Notes: generated by a model from the letters alone, not told the origin. A stretch of 64,000 nt of DNA from Maridesulfovibrio sp. (GCF_963676065.1 NZ_OY780933.1:2396122-2460121), one strand, 5' to 3'. Positions 15,715 to 24,635 are shown, numbered from the stretch's first letter. Made by a program: numbers and translations.

Positions 15715-16875
15715 ATGAAAGAAATACTGAACATGAGGAAATTTGTCGCACCGGAACTGGTGTTCGGGGTAGGTTCTTCAAAGCTTGCAGGCCAGTATGC
15801 AGAGAATTTTGGAGTAAGCAGGGCATTAATCGTTACTGATAAGGGCATAGTTAAGTGCAGCTGGGTTAAATCCGTGCAAAACAGTCTTGAAGATTGCGGC
15901 ATTGATACTTTTGTATTTAGCGATGTTTCAGAAAATCCTCGGGATGTGGAAGTTATGCGAGGAGCAGAATTTTATCAGGAGAATAAATGTGACTGTATAA
16001 TCGCGGTTGGCGGAGGTAGTCCCATGGACTGTGCCAAGGGGATTGGCATAGTTATCACCAACAATTCACATATCCTAAATTTCGAAGGTGTGGACATGGT
16101 TGGGGTTCCGGGACCTCCTCTTATCTGTGTTCCGTCTACAGCCGGTAGTTCCGCTGATGTTTCCCAGTTCGCAATTATTACTGATACTGATCGTAACGTT
16201 AAAATAAGCATAGTCAGCAAAGCCATGGTCCCTGATGCCGCTTTGATCGATCCGGAACTTACCTCCACCATGAGTGCTCAACTATCCGCAGCTACCGGTA
16301 TGGACGCCCTGACCCATGCCATCGAAGCATATGTTTCAAATGCAAACTCAGCACTTACCGATCTCCTAGCTCTTGACGCTATAGAGCTTGTTTCCGGCAG
16401 TCTGGCCGGAGTCATCAAGGACCCCAAAAATATTGAATTGCGTGGACGGGTTATGCTTGGGTCTATGGAAGCCGGTCTTGCTTTTTCCAACGCCATTCTC
16501 GGCGCTGTTCATGCTATGGCTCACAGTCTTGGGGGATTCCTTGACCTGCCTCATGGCGAGTGTAATGCTATTCTATTGCCATATGTTATAAAAGCTAATT
16601 TTTCTTCCTCAGTTCAAAGGTATTGTAATGTTGCCCAGAAACTGGGAGTTGATATAGCCGGAAAAAGCGACGATCAGATATGTGAAGAACTAGTTGAAGC
16701 CGTGATCGCCCTTCGTAAGGCCACTGGTATTACTAAATCACTTGCGGATTTCGGTCTGAACCGTGAAGATATTCCTAAGCTTGCTGAGATGGCTCTGAAA
16801 GATGCCTGTATGGTAACCAATCCGGTTGAATTAACACAGGAAGAAATTGAGAAAATTTATGAAGCGGCGCTCTAA
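15715..16875 (+). CDS. Iron-containing (group III) alcohol dehydrogenase
   Basis: A 386-residue cytoplasmic Fe-dependent NAD(P)-linked alcohol dehydrogenase. Seen: the nucleotide-binding AVGGGSPMDCAKGI, the PSTAGSSADVSQF substrate-pocket segment, and the metal-binding set DALTHAIEAY followed by HAMAHSLGGFLDLPHGECNAI, whose Asp and three His residues hold the iron. Group III enzymes are abundant in Desulfovibrio, where they oxidise ethanol and other short alcohols to feed sulfate reduction. GGATAGGAG lies before the ATG. Its 3' end overlaps the start of a PAS histidine kinase, and an 18-base palindrome lies upstream. The exact alcohol substrate is not predictable. Confidence 0.95.
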   Translation: MKEILNMRKFVAPELVFGVGSSKLAGQYAENFGVSRALIVTDKGIVKCSWVKSVQNSLEDCGIDTFVFSDVSENPRDVEVMRGAEFYQENKCDCIIAVGGGSPMDCAKGIGIVITNNSHILNFEGVDMVGVPGPPLICVPSTAGSSADVSQFAIITDTDRNVKISIVSKAMVPDAALIDPELTSTMSAQLSAATGMDALTHAIEAYVSNANSALTDLLALDAIELVSGSLAGVIKDPKNIELRGRVMLGSMEAGLAFSNAILGAVHAMAHSLGGFLDLPHGECNAILLPYVIKANFSSSVQRYCNVAQKLGVDIAGKSDDQICEELVEAVIALRKATGITKSLADFGLNREDIPKLAEMALKDACMVTNPVELTQEEIEKIYEAAL

Positions 16876-18511
16876 GACATCCACCAGCGAAAATGAAAAT
16901 GTCCGTAATAAGCTTATTGGGCTTGGGGAAACCTCCATGCGCAAAAGCTATTATCCGGAACTCCGTGAAAGGATAAACGAACTGGAGCGCTTTAGGGCAC
17001 TGGTGGAGAACGCAAACGACGCTCTCTTTGTGCTTGATGTTTATTCATGGAGTTTCGCGGATGTTAACAAGACTGCGCTTAAAAAAACGAATTACACCCG
17101 GGAAGGATTATTAGACAGTCCGCCTGAACTGGTTTTTCCTGAAGAGACCTGTTTTTTACTCCATGAAGTGTTGATTGATGATGATGTTTATTCGTCATGG
17201 GATAAGGAAGATGTCTCCATGACGGATCTGCTGGGCAAGGAAGGTGTGCGCATCCCTGTGGAGATGACGCTACGCGTGCATTACGTGGGCGGCAGACTCT
17301 ACATCGTTATGGTCGCTCGTGATGTGCGTCGCAGATTGGCAGATCAGCGGGAACTTCGTCGTACTCGCAATTATTTGGCCAATGTTATTGATTCCATGCA
17401 TTCCGTGCTGGTGGGAGTAGATGAAAGGGCACACGTTGTTCTCTGGAACGATTACGCACATAAGGAGAGCGGCGTACCGGCAGAAAAGGCCGAAGGATGT
17501 TTTGTTTATGATATTATGCCGGAACTGCGGCGGTTTGAGCATCTTATCTCCGCGACGATAAAGGGAGATAAGCCCGGGGGAACAGAAATTTTTCATGTGG
17601 ACCGGGACGGAGTGACTGTTTTTTTTGAAATTGTTGTTTTTCCGTTCAATGGTGAAGAGGCCGGTGTTGTCATACGCATAGATGATATTACTGCCCGTAC
17701 TCGTATGGAAGAGGTCATGGTCCAGACCGAAAAGATGATGACTGTTGGCGGACTTGCTGCGGGAATGGCGCACGAAATCAATAATCCTCTCGGCGGTATC
17801 CTTCAGGGGGTTCAAAATATTCAGCGCAGGATATCAGGCGATTTACCCAAAAACCATGAAGTCGCGCGCGAGCTGGGAGTTCCTTTCGAGGCAATTCAGG
17901 AATACTGTATGAAAAGAGGGGTTCTTCCCAAGCTTGAATCGGTGCGGGAGATGGGTGAAAGATCTGCGCGTATTGTTTCAAACATGCTTCAGTTCAGCCG
18001 TCAATCGGGCGGGGAAAGGGTTTGCTCAGACATAAAAGGCATAGTGGAAACCGCCATAGATCTTTCTTTTAGCGGTTATGATTTTTATAGCCAATCCGGA
18101 AGCGGCGGGTTTGAAATTGTACGCGAATTTGGGGATGTTACACCCTGCCTGCTATGTTCACCTTCAGAAATTGAACAGGTACTGATTAATCTTCTTAAAA
18201 ATTCTGTTCAGGCGATTTTAGCCGATCAGAAAATGAACGAAGACCGTGTTGCCCGAATTATTGTCCGGTTACTCTCGGAAGGTGACTTTGTGCGCCTCGA
18301 GATTGAAGATAATGGGCCGGGTATGGATGCAAAAACCCGTAAAATGGCTCTGGAGCCTTTTTTCACTACAAAACCTGCCGGAGAGGGAACCGGGCTTGGA
18401 CTTTTTGTCTCCTATTTCATCATAACTCAGAAACACGGCGGAACTTTTGATATTGAAACAAGTCCCGGCAACGGCATGAAGGTTGTAATCAGGATTCCGG
18501 CCAGATGTTGA
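16859..18511 (+). CDS. Cytoplasmic PAS-domain sensor histidine kinase
   Basis: A 550-residue kinase with no membrane segment. Domain order: a short coiled coil, PAS-like domain 1 (about residues 35-150, LVENANDALFVLDVYSWSF), PAS domain 2 (about 160-280, VIDSMHSVLVGVDERAHVV), the dimerisation/phospho-acceptor box GGLAAGMAHEINNPLGG, and an HATPase domain (NLLKNSVQA, DNGPGMD, GEGTGLGLFVSYFI). The H-box type (AHEINNPL) is that of NtrB/ZraS-like kinases, often working with sigma-54 response regulators. ATG at 16859 overlaps the end of the alcohol dehydrogenase by 17 bases; an alternative ATG at 16937 has a better GGGG-type RBS. No response regulator gene is adjacent, so it is an orphan kinase here. 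Overlap suggests co-expression with the dehydrogenase. Confidence 0.92.
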   Translation: MKRRSKTSTSENENVRNKLIGLGETSMRKSYYPELRERINELERFRALVENANDALFVLDVYSWSFADVNKTALKKTNYTREGLLDSPPELVFPEETCFLLHEVLIDDDVYSSWDKEDVSMTDLLGKEGVRIPVEMTLRVHYVGGRLYIVMVARDVRRRLADQRELRRTRNYLANVIDSMHSVLVGVDERAHVVLWNDYAHKESGVPAEKAEGCFVYDIMPELRRFEHLISATIKGDKPGGTEIFHVDRDGVTVFFEIVVFPFNGEEAGVVIRIDDITARTRMEEVMVQTEKMMTVGGLAAGMAHEINNPLGGILQGVQNIQRRISGDLPKNHEVARELGVPFEAIQEYCMKRGVLPKLESVREMGERSARIVSNMLQFSRQSGGERVCSDIKGIVETAIDLSFSGYDFYSQSGSGGFEIVREFGDVTPCLLCSPSEIEQVLINLLKNSVQAILADQKMNEDRVARIIVRLLSEGDFVRLEIEDNGPGMDAKTRKMALEPFFTTKPAGEGTGLGLFVSYFIITQKHGGTFDIETSPGNGMKVVIRIPARC

Positions 18512-18537
18512 CCCTGATTGGATTGTGATCCAGAGGG

Positions 18538-19683
18538 CTACATGGATTTTTCAATTGCATCGGCCCTGTTTTCCATTTTTGAGGCTATCTCCTCTAATAT
18601 TTCGCTTCCTGCTGCGATAGATTTAAGCTTGTTCTGATCATTTACAACCCTGCGGAAAACCCAGCGGGCGATGTAAAAAGAGTCGTCTGGTTCATCGCAA
18701 TCTCCGGCGCAATATGTCTTAATCTTTTCGGTGATACCAGTTTTAATTTTTTCACGTATGGTAATGGCTTCCTTAAGTAATTTTCCGGAATGAGAGGCCT
18801 GTTTGTGTGCTTGTTCTGAATTTGAATTGCGAGATTTATCCAGATCCAGCTGGAATATGCCGTTGGCGGAATCTACCCTTTTTTGTGCTTTTGTGAAGCT
18901 GTCAAGCGCCTGAATCAGATCCTGATTATCAGAAATAGCTTTGAGTACTTTAGCTACATGGCGTATAGGCTGTGCGCTTACTCTGAACATTTCCGCTCTC
19001 TGGGAACGGGTAAGTTCCCGGACTGAAAAAGTATCGCCTTCCACAAATTTCCGCTCGGCGAGGATTCCCTTTTCCTCGATCAGGTCAAGGATTGGGCCGA
19101 CTTCGGATTTGGATAATTCCTCAATTTTACCGGGTGCAAGCAGGTAGGACCAGATGGATTTCCGGGCAGCGACAAGAGTCCCGGCTTCCGGCATCAGTCC
19201 TCGCAGATTCAGGCCGAAATGCATATTCACGCCTTTGAATGACGCTGAGCTGAATGCCTGCTCTGCTTTATAGGGCAGGGAGTGGGCTGGATGATAGCAG
19301 TCGGCTACGTACTGGGCCAGGTTATCGAGAAAAACTTCAGTGATGATGCTTTCTTTTATTTTATCAACAGCCTTTTCCAGCGGAGCCGGAGCTGTCTGGT
19401 TCGCTTTTTCTGCCGGAGCTTGTTCCTTTTTATCTTTTATTACGGTTTCTTTTTTATCAGTTCCGTTTGATATCAGGGAAGGAATGGGCTTTAATTCTGA
19501 TTCTGCAATTTTATCGGAAACAGGTCTTTTGCCGCTTGAGCCGCTTTTATTGACCCATGCCGGGGCTTCAACTTTTACTTCGTTATTATCGCCTAGATCA
19601 TTTTTTACATAAAAAAACAGAGCGGTTGCTGAGATAACAAATACAGCGGCAAAAATTAGTGCGGGAACTTTAAATTTATTCAT
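18538..19683 (-). CDS. Unknown protein with N-terminal membrane anchor
   Basis: A 381-residue protein I do not recognise. Residues 6-27 are a single hydrophobic helix (ALIFAAVFVISATALFFY), predicting an anchored protein with the rest in the periplasm. Residues 30-110 are a low-complexity Lys/Glu/Pro/Ala linker. The remainder is helical, with two Cys pairs (one CAGDCDEPDD segment near residue 330) that might form a disulfide. It starts with a good SD (CTGGAG) 16 bases after the stop of the Na/Pi cotransporter gene and so is almost certainly co-transcribed with it. A role in transport or envelope stress is only a guess from that linkage. Confidence 0.75.
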   Translation of the reverse strand: MNKFKVPALIFAAVFVISATALFFYVKNDLGDNNEVKVEAPAWVNKSGSSGKRPVSDKIAESELKPIPSLISNGTDKKETVIKDKKEQAPAEKANQTAPAPLEKAVDKIKESIITEVFLDNLAQYVADCYHPAHSLPYKAEQAFSSASFKGVNMHFGLNLRGLMPEAGTLVAARKSIWSYLLAPGKIEELSKSEVGPILDLIEEKGILAERKFVEGDTFSVRELTRSQRAEMFRVSAQPIRHVAKVLKAISDNQDLIQALDSFTKAQKRVDSANGIFQLDLDKSRNSNSEQAHKQASHSGKLLKEAITIREKIKTGITEKIKTYCAGDCDEPDDSFYIARWVFRRVVNDQNKLKSIAAGSEILEEIASKMENRADAIEKSM

Positions 19684-19699
19684 GTGTTGCTCCAGTTAC

Positions 19700-21358
19700 T
19701 TACCAGTGGCGGTTCCATGCAAATTTTACAGTGTTGGTTGGGCAGCAGATGCCGGAATTAGGTTTCATGGCCACAAAGTAAACCGCACCCTTTGCTGCCT
19801 GCCGGGCTATACGCCTGATTTTTGAGAATAATTCAAGTTGCTCTACCATCTCCGGGACGGAGATAGTTCCTATCCCACCGGCTGAGAGCAGCTTTTCTTT
19901 CAGGTCGTGATAAGCTGATAACATGTCATGTATCATGTTGTCGATTTGACAGAATTCCTCAGAACATGGATTTTCTGTAACGTTCAGGACGCCAATGCAT
20001 GAATTCTGAAAGACTGTGACCATATCGGCGTCAGAGCCAAGTTTTTCAAGAGCTGGCTTAATTCTTTTCTTTTCCAGTGATGCACAGAGCGCCCCGGCAG
20101 TGCGGAAATACTGCAGTACGCGAAGGGCCGTGGCCACTTGCTGGCCCTGCGATTCTGTAAGCGGGCGAGATTGAAGTTTGGCGCAAAAAGCGCGTGATGC
20201 TTCGATGAGATTGTCCTGAGCTTCTTTATCCGTAGGCAGTGCGCCGTAGCTGAAATTTGAATTCAGTCCTTTACGCACAATTCTGCTGGTTAAAGCTCTG
20301 ATGCGTTCCAGTTCAAGAGTCAGGGCATCAAGTGCCAGAACCGGGGTGCCGACTACGTTGTTGTCCAAATATTTGGGGCGGCCTTTTTCGTCTGCCGAAG
20401 AGGCGAATCTTTTTTCAATGAAAGAAACCAGCTTGCCTGTGAACGGCCAGAGTATCAGAACTCCAAGACAGTTGAAAACAGTATGGAACAGGGCAAGGAC
20501 GATGGCCGGATCATGTCCTAAATTCAGCAGTTCCATGCAGAAAACGATAAATTTAATCAATACCGGGAGTATAATTAGAGCCACTATGGCCGTGATCATA
20601 TTAAATATGATGTGGCCGGCGGCGACTTTCTTGGCGTTTATAGTTGCCCCGATTACAGAAAGGGCGGCTGTGGAGGTTGTGCCTATGTTGGTTCCTATCA
20701 CTGCGGCAGCTCCTTGGTTGAGGTCCAGCAGGCCGCTTACTGTGGCAGTCAGGACAAGAGCCATCGCGGCACTGGAGCTTTGCATGAGCAGAGTCAGGGT
20801 CAGTCCTATCCCGATGAAAATAGGAATGGAGAATGCGCCCATGGCGGCAAATGATGAGAGATCAATGGAGGATTCTATCCCCTTGAAGGACATTTGCAGG
20901 GTGGATATTCCCATAAGGAAAAGTCCGAATCCGGCAAATGCGTCTCCGAAGAATGCACGGCGGTTAGTCGGTCCGCTAAGGCGCATAATAGCACCCAGCG
21001 CGATAACAGGCAGTGCAAATGCTTTCAGGTTAACGCTGAATCCTACTGCGGCGACAATCCAGCCGGTAACCGTGGTGCCTATGTTACTCCCGTAAATTAC
21101 CCCGATGGATTGGGGTAGAGTGATAAGACCGGCATTTACAAACCCGATAACCGCTACAGTTACCGCGCTCGAAGATTGCACCAGCGCGGTGATCAGGAAG
21201 CCGGAAAAAAGGCCGCGGCCCGGACTTTTTGTCCATTCTCCAAGAATTCTTTTCAGCGATTTACCGGTAGAGAGCTTCAACCCTGTGGTCATCATACGCA
21301 TTCCGATCAAAAAAAGACCCAGTCCGCCGAAAAGATTTCCAAATAATGCTAAATTCAT
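19700..21358 (-). CDS. Na+/phosphate cotransporter family protein (NptA/YjbB-like) with C-terminal PhoU-like region
   Basis: A 552-residue membrane protein. The N-terminal 330 residues hold about eight to ten hydrophobic segments with two inverted Na/Pi-cotransport repeats, each marked by the QSSS motif (LVQSSSAVTVAVIGF and LLMQSSSAAMALVLT) and the paired GSNIGTTVTGW / GTNIGTTSTAAL loops that form the SLC34-type transport site. The C-terminal 200 residues are soluble and helical, like the PhoU-related domain in this family. The family moves phosphate with sodium, in either direction depending on member (YjbB exports). No SD is obvious before the ATG. The anchored unknown protein follows directly. 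Confidence 0.92.
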   Translation of the reverse strand: MNLALFGNLFGGLGLFLIGMRMMTTGLKLSTGKSLKRILGEWTKSPGRGLFSGFLITALVQSSSAVTVAVIGFVNAGLITLPQSIGVIYGSNIGTTVTGWIVAAVGFSVNLKAFALPVIALGAIMRLSGPTNRRAFFGDAFAGFGLFLMGISTLQMSFKGIESSIDLSSFAAMGAFSIPIFIGIGLTLTLLMQSSSAAMALVLTATVSGLLDLNQGAAAVIGTNIGTTSTAALSVIGATINAKKVAAGHIIFNMITAIVALIILPVLIKFIVFCMELLNLGHDPAIVLALFHTVFNCLGVLILWPFTGKLVSFIEKRFASSADEKGRPKYLDNNVVGTPVLALDALTLELERIRALTSRIVRKGLNSNFSYGALPTDKEAQDNLIEASRAFCAKLQSRPLTESQGQQVATALRVLQYFRTAGALCASLEKKRIKPALEKLGSDADMVTVFQNSCIGVLNVTENPCSEEFCQIDNMIHDMLSAYHDLKEKLLSAGGIGTISVPEMVEQLELFSKIRRIARQAAKGAVYFVAMKPNSGICCPTNTVKFAWNRHW

Positions 21359-21550
21359 ATAATATACTTAATTAGATTGTTGAAATTAAGAGAAAAAGTA
21401 TGATGTGATCTTCTCTTTTGCTTAGGTAAAAATCAAGGTAAAGCTAAGGGGAAATATAATAACTTTTTTTGTGACAAAAAAGCTCGTTATCTTGGATAGT
21501 GGGAGATTTTTAGTTTACCGATAAATCAGCGTCCGGTACGCTACTATAAA

Positions 21551-21600
21551 AAAGACAGAAACTAACGTGGATTATCCACGCTTCGTTCCTGTCTTTATTA
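21551..21600 (-). terminator. Terminator of the OmpH-like lipoprotein gene
   Basis: Hairpin with outer stem AAAGACAG (21551-21558) / CTGTCTTT (21589-21596) and an inner GTGGATTATCCAC palindrome. The minus-strand T-run corresponds to the A-run ending at 21551. Confidence 0.8.
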
Positions 21601-21649
21601 TTGATCCGTGTTTCCGGTATATTCCCGGCACATTTTTGGGCCTGTGTGA

Positions 21650-22126
21650 TTATTCAGGCTGGATTTTAATATCCATCTTATCCATGGCTTCGATGATTTT
21701 GTCGCTGATATCAGCTGATTCATCATAGCTGATGGCTGCTTCGGTGCCGAGGATTACAGAGTAACCGTTGGCTTTGCGGTACTCATCAACGGCTTTGGTG
21801 AAGGCGGACTGGAGAGCTTCGACGATGCGGTTCTGTTCAGCACCCATTTTGGTCTGGTATTCGCCGAGGGCTTCCTGAAATTTGCGAGTGTTTGCTTCGG
21901 TATTGTTGCCGGCGAGGCTTTTTTGCATTTCGGCAAATTTAGTCTTAAATTCCTCGCTTGATTTTTTGAGGTATTCCATGCCCTTATTTCCGGCTTTGCA
22001 CTCTTTGAATACTTTATTACTATCAACAAAGCCGACTTTGGAATTAGAATCTGATTGCTGCTGGCATCCTGCAACAAAGGCAACTAGAGCAATGATCACT
22101 GCTAATTTAAGCATGTTCTTGAACAT
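21650..22126 (-). CDS. OmpH/Skp-like lipoprotein
   Basis: A 158-residue exported lipoprotein. It starts with a signal peptide ending in the lipobox FVAGC (Cys about residue 21) followed by a Gln/Ser-rich linker, then an OmpH-type domain: VGFVDSNKVFKECKAG, a charged coiled coil of about 70 residues forming the tentacles, and the return strand NGYSVILGTEAAISYDESADIS. It is a paralog of the soluble Skp-like protein at 31619 but membrane-anchored. ATG at 22126 is used, preceded by TGGAG at a good distance. Standing alone, it may be an outer-membrane-tethered chaperone or assembly factor; specific clients are unknown. Confidence 0.88.
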   Translation of the reverse strand: MFKNMLKLAVIIALVAFVAGCQQQSDSNSKVGFVDSNKVFKECKAGNKGMEYLKKSSEEFKTKFAEMQKSLAGNNTEANTRKFQEALGEYQTKMGAEQNRIVEALQSAFTKAVDEYRKANGYSVILGTEAAISYDESADISDKIIEAMDKMDIKIQPE

Positions 22127-22375
22127 TTTAATCTCCATTTAGTTAAAATTATTTTCATTTAGAGTTAATCGGTATAAACTTGGAAGCGCGTCATGTAAAA
22201 TAAAAAAAAGATTATAGTCAAATTATGCTAGAATGAAATTAAAATTTTGTACATTTGCGAAAATTATGTTAGAAATATTTTCGGAAATGAACATTGGATT
22301 GTGGTGGATCCGAACTTTTCCTATCAATTGGGGACAGTAAAAATTTTACCCAAATAAAATATTGAGGACATGATC

Positions 22376-23803
22376 ATGAAAACCAAGGTTGTTGCCACGC
22401 TCGGCCCGGGGTCCAGTAATGTTGAGACCATTACTAAAATGGTTCAGAACGGAGTAAGAGTGCTCCGTCTGAATTTTTCACACTCAGATGCGGAAAGCTT
22501 TAAGCCCGTCATTGCTATGATTCGTCAGGTTGAGAAGGACCTTGCCATACCTCTTACTGTTATGGGGGACCTGTGCGGCCCGAAAATCAGAGTAGGTGTT
22601 ATAGCCGGTGCTCCTCATGATATTGAGTCCCGCGCTTATGTATATCTTGGACTTCCTGATGTGGCGGACAAGGCAGAAGATCTTCCTTTTATTCCCCTTG
22701 ACCAGCCTGAATTGCTGCAGGGACTTGAAGATGGAATGGAAGTTTCGCTCAGTGATGGAATGCTTCAGTTTTTCGTAACCGAAACTATTGAGAAAAATAA
22801 ACTATATAAACTTCAGGCTCAGAATGCGGGTCTGCTGGCTTCCAAAAAGGGTATCACTTTTCCGGGCAAGCATATCGCGCTGCCGGCTTTTACCGAGAAA
22901 GATAAAGTTGATCTGGCCGGATGCATCGAAATCGGTGTTGATGCCATTGCGATGTCATTTGTCCAGACTGCACAGGATGTAGAAGATGTGCTTGCGGCAA
23001 TGAATAAACACGGTGTCGTGTTGCCCATCATCGCTAAAATTGAACGGCAGAACGCGGTAGATAATATTGAATCCATTCTGGAAGTTGCCAGCGGTATTAT
23101 GGTTGCCCGCGGCGACCTCGGGCTTGAGTGCAAGCTCTCTACCGTTCCGGTTATCCAGAAAAAACTTATCCGTGCTGCCCGGCATGCTCAGAAGCCGGTA
23201 ATTGTCGCCACTCAGATGATGCTCTCCATGGTTAAGAACCCTATCCCAACCCGTGCGGAAGCAAATGACGTTGCGAATGCGATCATGGACGGCGCGGACT
23301 GCTGTATGCTTTCCGAGGAGACCGCCATCGGTGCCTATCCGGCTGAAGCTGTGGGCTTTATTAAAGAAATTGCGGAAGGAACAGAGCCATATTACATCGC
23401 CCGCATCAAAGGTCCCTACAAACCTGCGGATGAGCTTGTTCCGAATCCCGTAAAGTATTTGAGTTACTCCGCATGTCTGCTGGCTAAGAACATTGATAGC
23501 CCGGCTATCATCTGTCATTCTTCCAGCGGCTCATCTGCACGCCTTATGTGCAGTCGCAGACCACAGCAGCCTGTTTATTGCCTGACTCCGGATAAGAGCG
23601 TTCCCGCGTATCTTAATTTCTTCTGGGGTATTATTCCAATTGCGACGGAATCAAAGCTTACCAATCACAGGGACCGTCTTGTTGAATTCCTTGAAGCTGA
23701 AGAAAAGTTTGAAAAAGGTGAGGGTTTCGTTTTGGTTTCCGGTCAGCCCACTCCCGGACAGACTATGCCTAAAACTAATGAAGTTAAGCTGTACTACAAG
23801 TAG
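22376..23803 (+). CDS. pyk: Pyruvate kinase
   Basis: A 475-residue glycolytic enzyme converting PEP and ADP to pyruvate and ATP. Seen: KVVATLGPGSSN at the N-terminus, RLNFSHSD, MGDLCGPKIRVG, the active-site Lys region PIIAKIERQNAVDNI, MVARGDLGLE, and ATQMMLSMVKNPIPTRAEANDVANAI followed by DCCMLSEETAIGAYP. The C-terminal allosteric domain is present. ATG at 22376 suits the GAGG at 22364-22367 better than the ATG at 22370, which is too close. Flanked by terminators, it is a single-gene unit. Confidence 0.97.
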   Translation: MKTKVVATLGPGSSNVETITKMVQNGVRVLRLNFSHSDAESFKPVIAMIRQVEKDLAIPLTVMGDLCGPKIRVGVIAGAPHDIESRAYVYLGLPDVADKAEDLPFIPLDQPELLQGLEDGMEVSLSDGMLQFFVTETIEKNKLYKLQAQNAGLLASKKGITFPGKHIALPAFTEKDKVDLAGCIEIGVDAIAMSFVQTAQDVEDVLAAMNKHGVVLPIIAKIERQNAVDNIESILEVASGIMVARGDLGLECKLSTVPVIQKKLIRAARHAQKPVIVATQMMLSMVKNPIPTRAEANDVANAIMDGADCCMLSEETAIGAYPAEAVGFIKEIAEGTEPYYIARIKGPYKPADELVPNPVKYLSYSACLLAKNIDSPAIICHSSSGSSARLMCSRRPQQPVYCLTPDKSVPAYLNFFWGIIPIATESKLTNHRDRLVEFLEAEEKFEKGEGFVLVSGQPTPGQTMPKTNEVKLYYK

Positions 23804-23825
23804 CCTTAACAATATAAAGAAAATG

Positions 23826-23862
23826 AAAACTCCCGGTTCCGTATGGTGCCGGGAGTTTTTTT
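23826..23862. terminator. Bidirectional terminator between pyk and the CULT gene
   Basis: Perfect 11-bp arms AAAACTCCCGG (23826-23836) / CCGGGAGTTTT (23849-23859) with T-run on the plus side and A-run on the other, between convergent genes. Confidence 0.92.
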
Positions 23863-24268
23863 AATCACTGATTTTGTCACGGATAAGTCCGTAAAAAGAA
23901 GTGAGTTCAGATTGAAATTTCCAGCCGAGGTGCGTCATGCAGGTGCTGCATCCGGCAATCTGCCATGTGTGCCCAGGGAACCATGTAAACTCGCTGGAGG
24001 ACCGTCCGCTGCTGATGCAGCCCTGTGCGCTTGAAAAGCATCTTATCTGAAATACATATCCGTGCGGATTAAAAAAAGAATGCTCGTGCTTGTTGTTGAT
24101 TTTTACCGCAGATGAGCTGTCCGTTATCTCTGCCCCGCAGGATCGGCAGGTTATTTTTTTCTTGAAATCATGAAGTGAATCCTGATCTTTGACCTCGTGA
24201 TCGTATATCGGATTTGAAGGGGATGATTTTAGGAGTGAGTAGGGCGTAGTGCTGGAGCTTATTTGCAT
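23861..24268 (-). CDS. Single-domain CULT (cereblon thalidomide-binding-like) protein
   Basis: A 135-residue protein whose C-terminal 100 residues match the CULT domain, the thalidomide-binding domain of human cereblon and of the bacterial homologue from Magnetospirillum. Four zinc ligands are present as CRSC (Cys41, Cys44) and CSTC (Cys107, Cys110). The tri-tryptophan cage is intact: Trp96, Trp102, Trp116, in EFTWFPGHTW and HLGWKF. The 6- and 14-residue spacings and the Phe two positions after the last Trp equal those of human W380, W386, W400 and F402. It ends FYGLIRDKISD, as single-domain members do. The start is uncertain: M at 24268 is used, while the frame stays open to 24340, inside the tRNA-Asn terminator. 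Natural ligand and role in bacteria are unknown. Confidence 0.9.
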   Translation of the reverse strand: MQISSSTTPYSLLKSSPSNPIYDHEVKDQDSLHDFKKKITCRSCGAEITDSSSAVKINNKHEHSFFNPHGYVFQIRCFSSAQGCISSGRSSSEFTWFPGHTWQIAGCSTCMTHLGWKFQSELTSFYGLIRDKISD

Positions 24269-24301
24269 AGCCCAGCATAACTTGCTCTCAAATGGAGTGC
24301 A

Positions 24302-24336
24302 AAGAAAAAGGCTGCTTTCATGTGAAAGCAGCCTTT
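24302..24336 (-). terminator. Terminator after tRNA-Asn copy 1
   Basis: A 14-bp stem (24307-24320 with 24323-24336) followed on the minus strand by a T-run. The same hairpin follows the other two tRNA-Asn genes. Confidence 0.9.
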
Positions 24337-24344
24337 GCATATTC

Positions 24345-24420
24345 TGGCTCCCCGGGAGGGACTTGAACCCCCAACCTAGTGATTAACAGTCACCCGCTCT
24401 GCCGATTGAGCCACCGAGGA
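24345..24420 (-). tRNA. tRNA-Asn (GTT), copy 1
   Basis: A 76-base cloverleaf read on the minus strand, with anticodon loop CTGTTAA, acceptor TCCTCGG/CCGGGGA (one T-G pair), G73 and encoded CCA. Identical to copies 2 and 3. Confidence 0.97.
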
Positions 24421-24489
24421 ATATTTGAGTGTTGTGCGGTTTCCCGCTGCAACGAAGATTGGTTTACGGATTTGTGTCCAAGTTGTCAA
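24421..24489 (-). promoter_or_regulatory. Promoter and conserved leader of tRNA-Asn copy 1
   Basis: On the minus strand, TTGACA (24484-24489), 17-base spacer and TAAACC (24461-24466), then a leader of about 35 bases shared by all three copies that contains a GCGG-GAAA-CCGC tetraloop hairpin. Confidence 0.75.
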
Positions 24490-24592
24490 ACATTATATGA
24501 ATTTTAATTAATTTTATTTTTATTTCCGGCAAAAATGGTTTGACCGGATTCTTAGGTAACTGCTTAAGGTAGCTTTAACCGTAAATTTATTA

Positions 24593-24627
24593 AAGAAAAA
24601 GGCTGCTTTCATGTGAAAGCAGCCTTT
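24593..24627 (-). terminator. Terminator after tRNA-Asn copy 2
   Basis: Stem 24598-24611 with 24614-24627, T-run on the minus strand; same sequence as after copy 1. Confidence 0.9.
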
Positions 24628-24635
24628 GCATATTC

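Noticed and set aside
22258..22283. CGAAAAT / ATTTTCG inverted repeat upstream of pyk
   Set aside because: Seven-base AT-rich arms with a 12-base gap in an AT-rich region are weak evidence; not listed as an operator.
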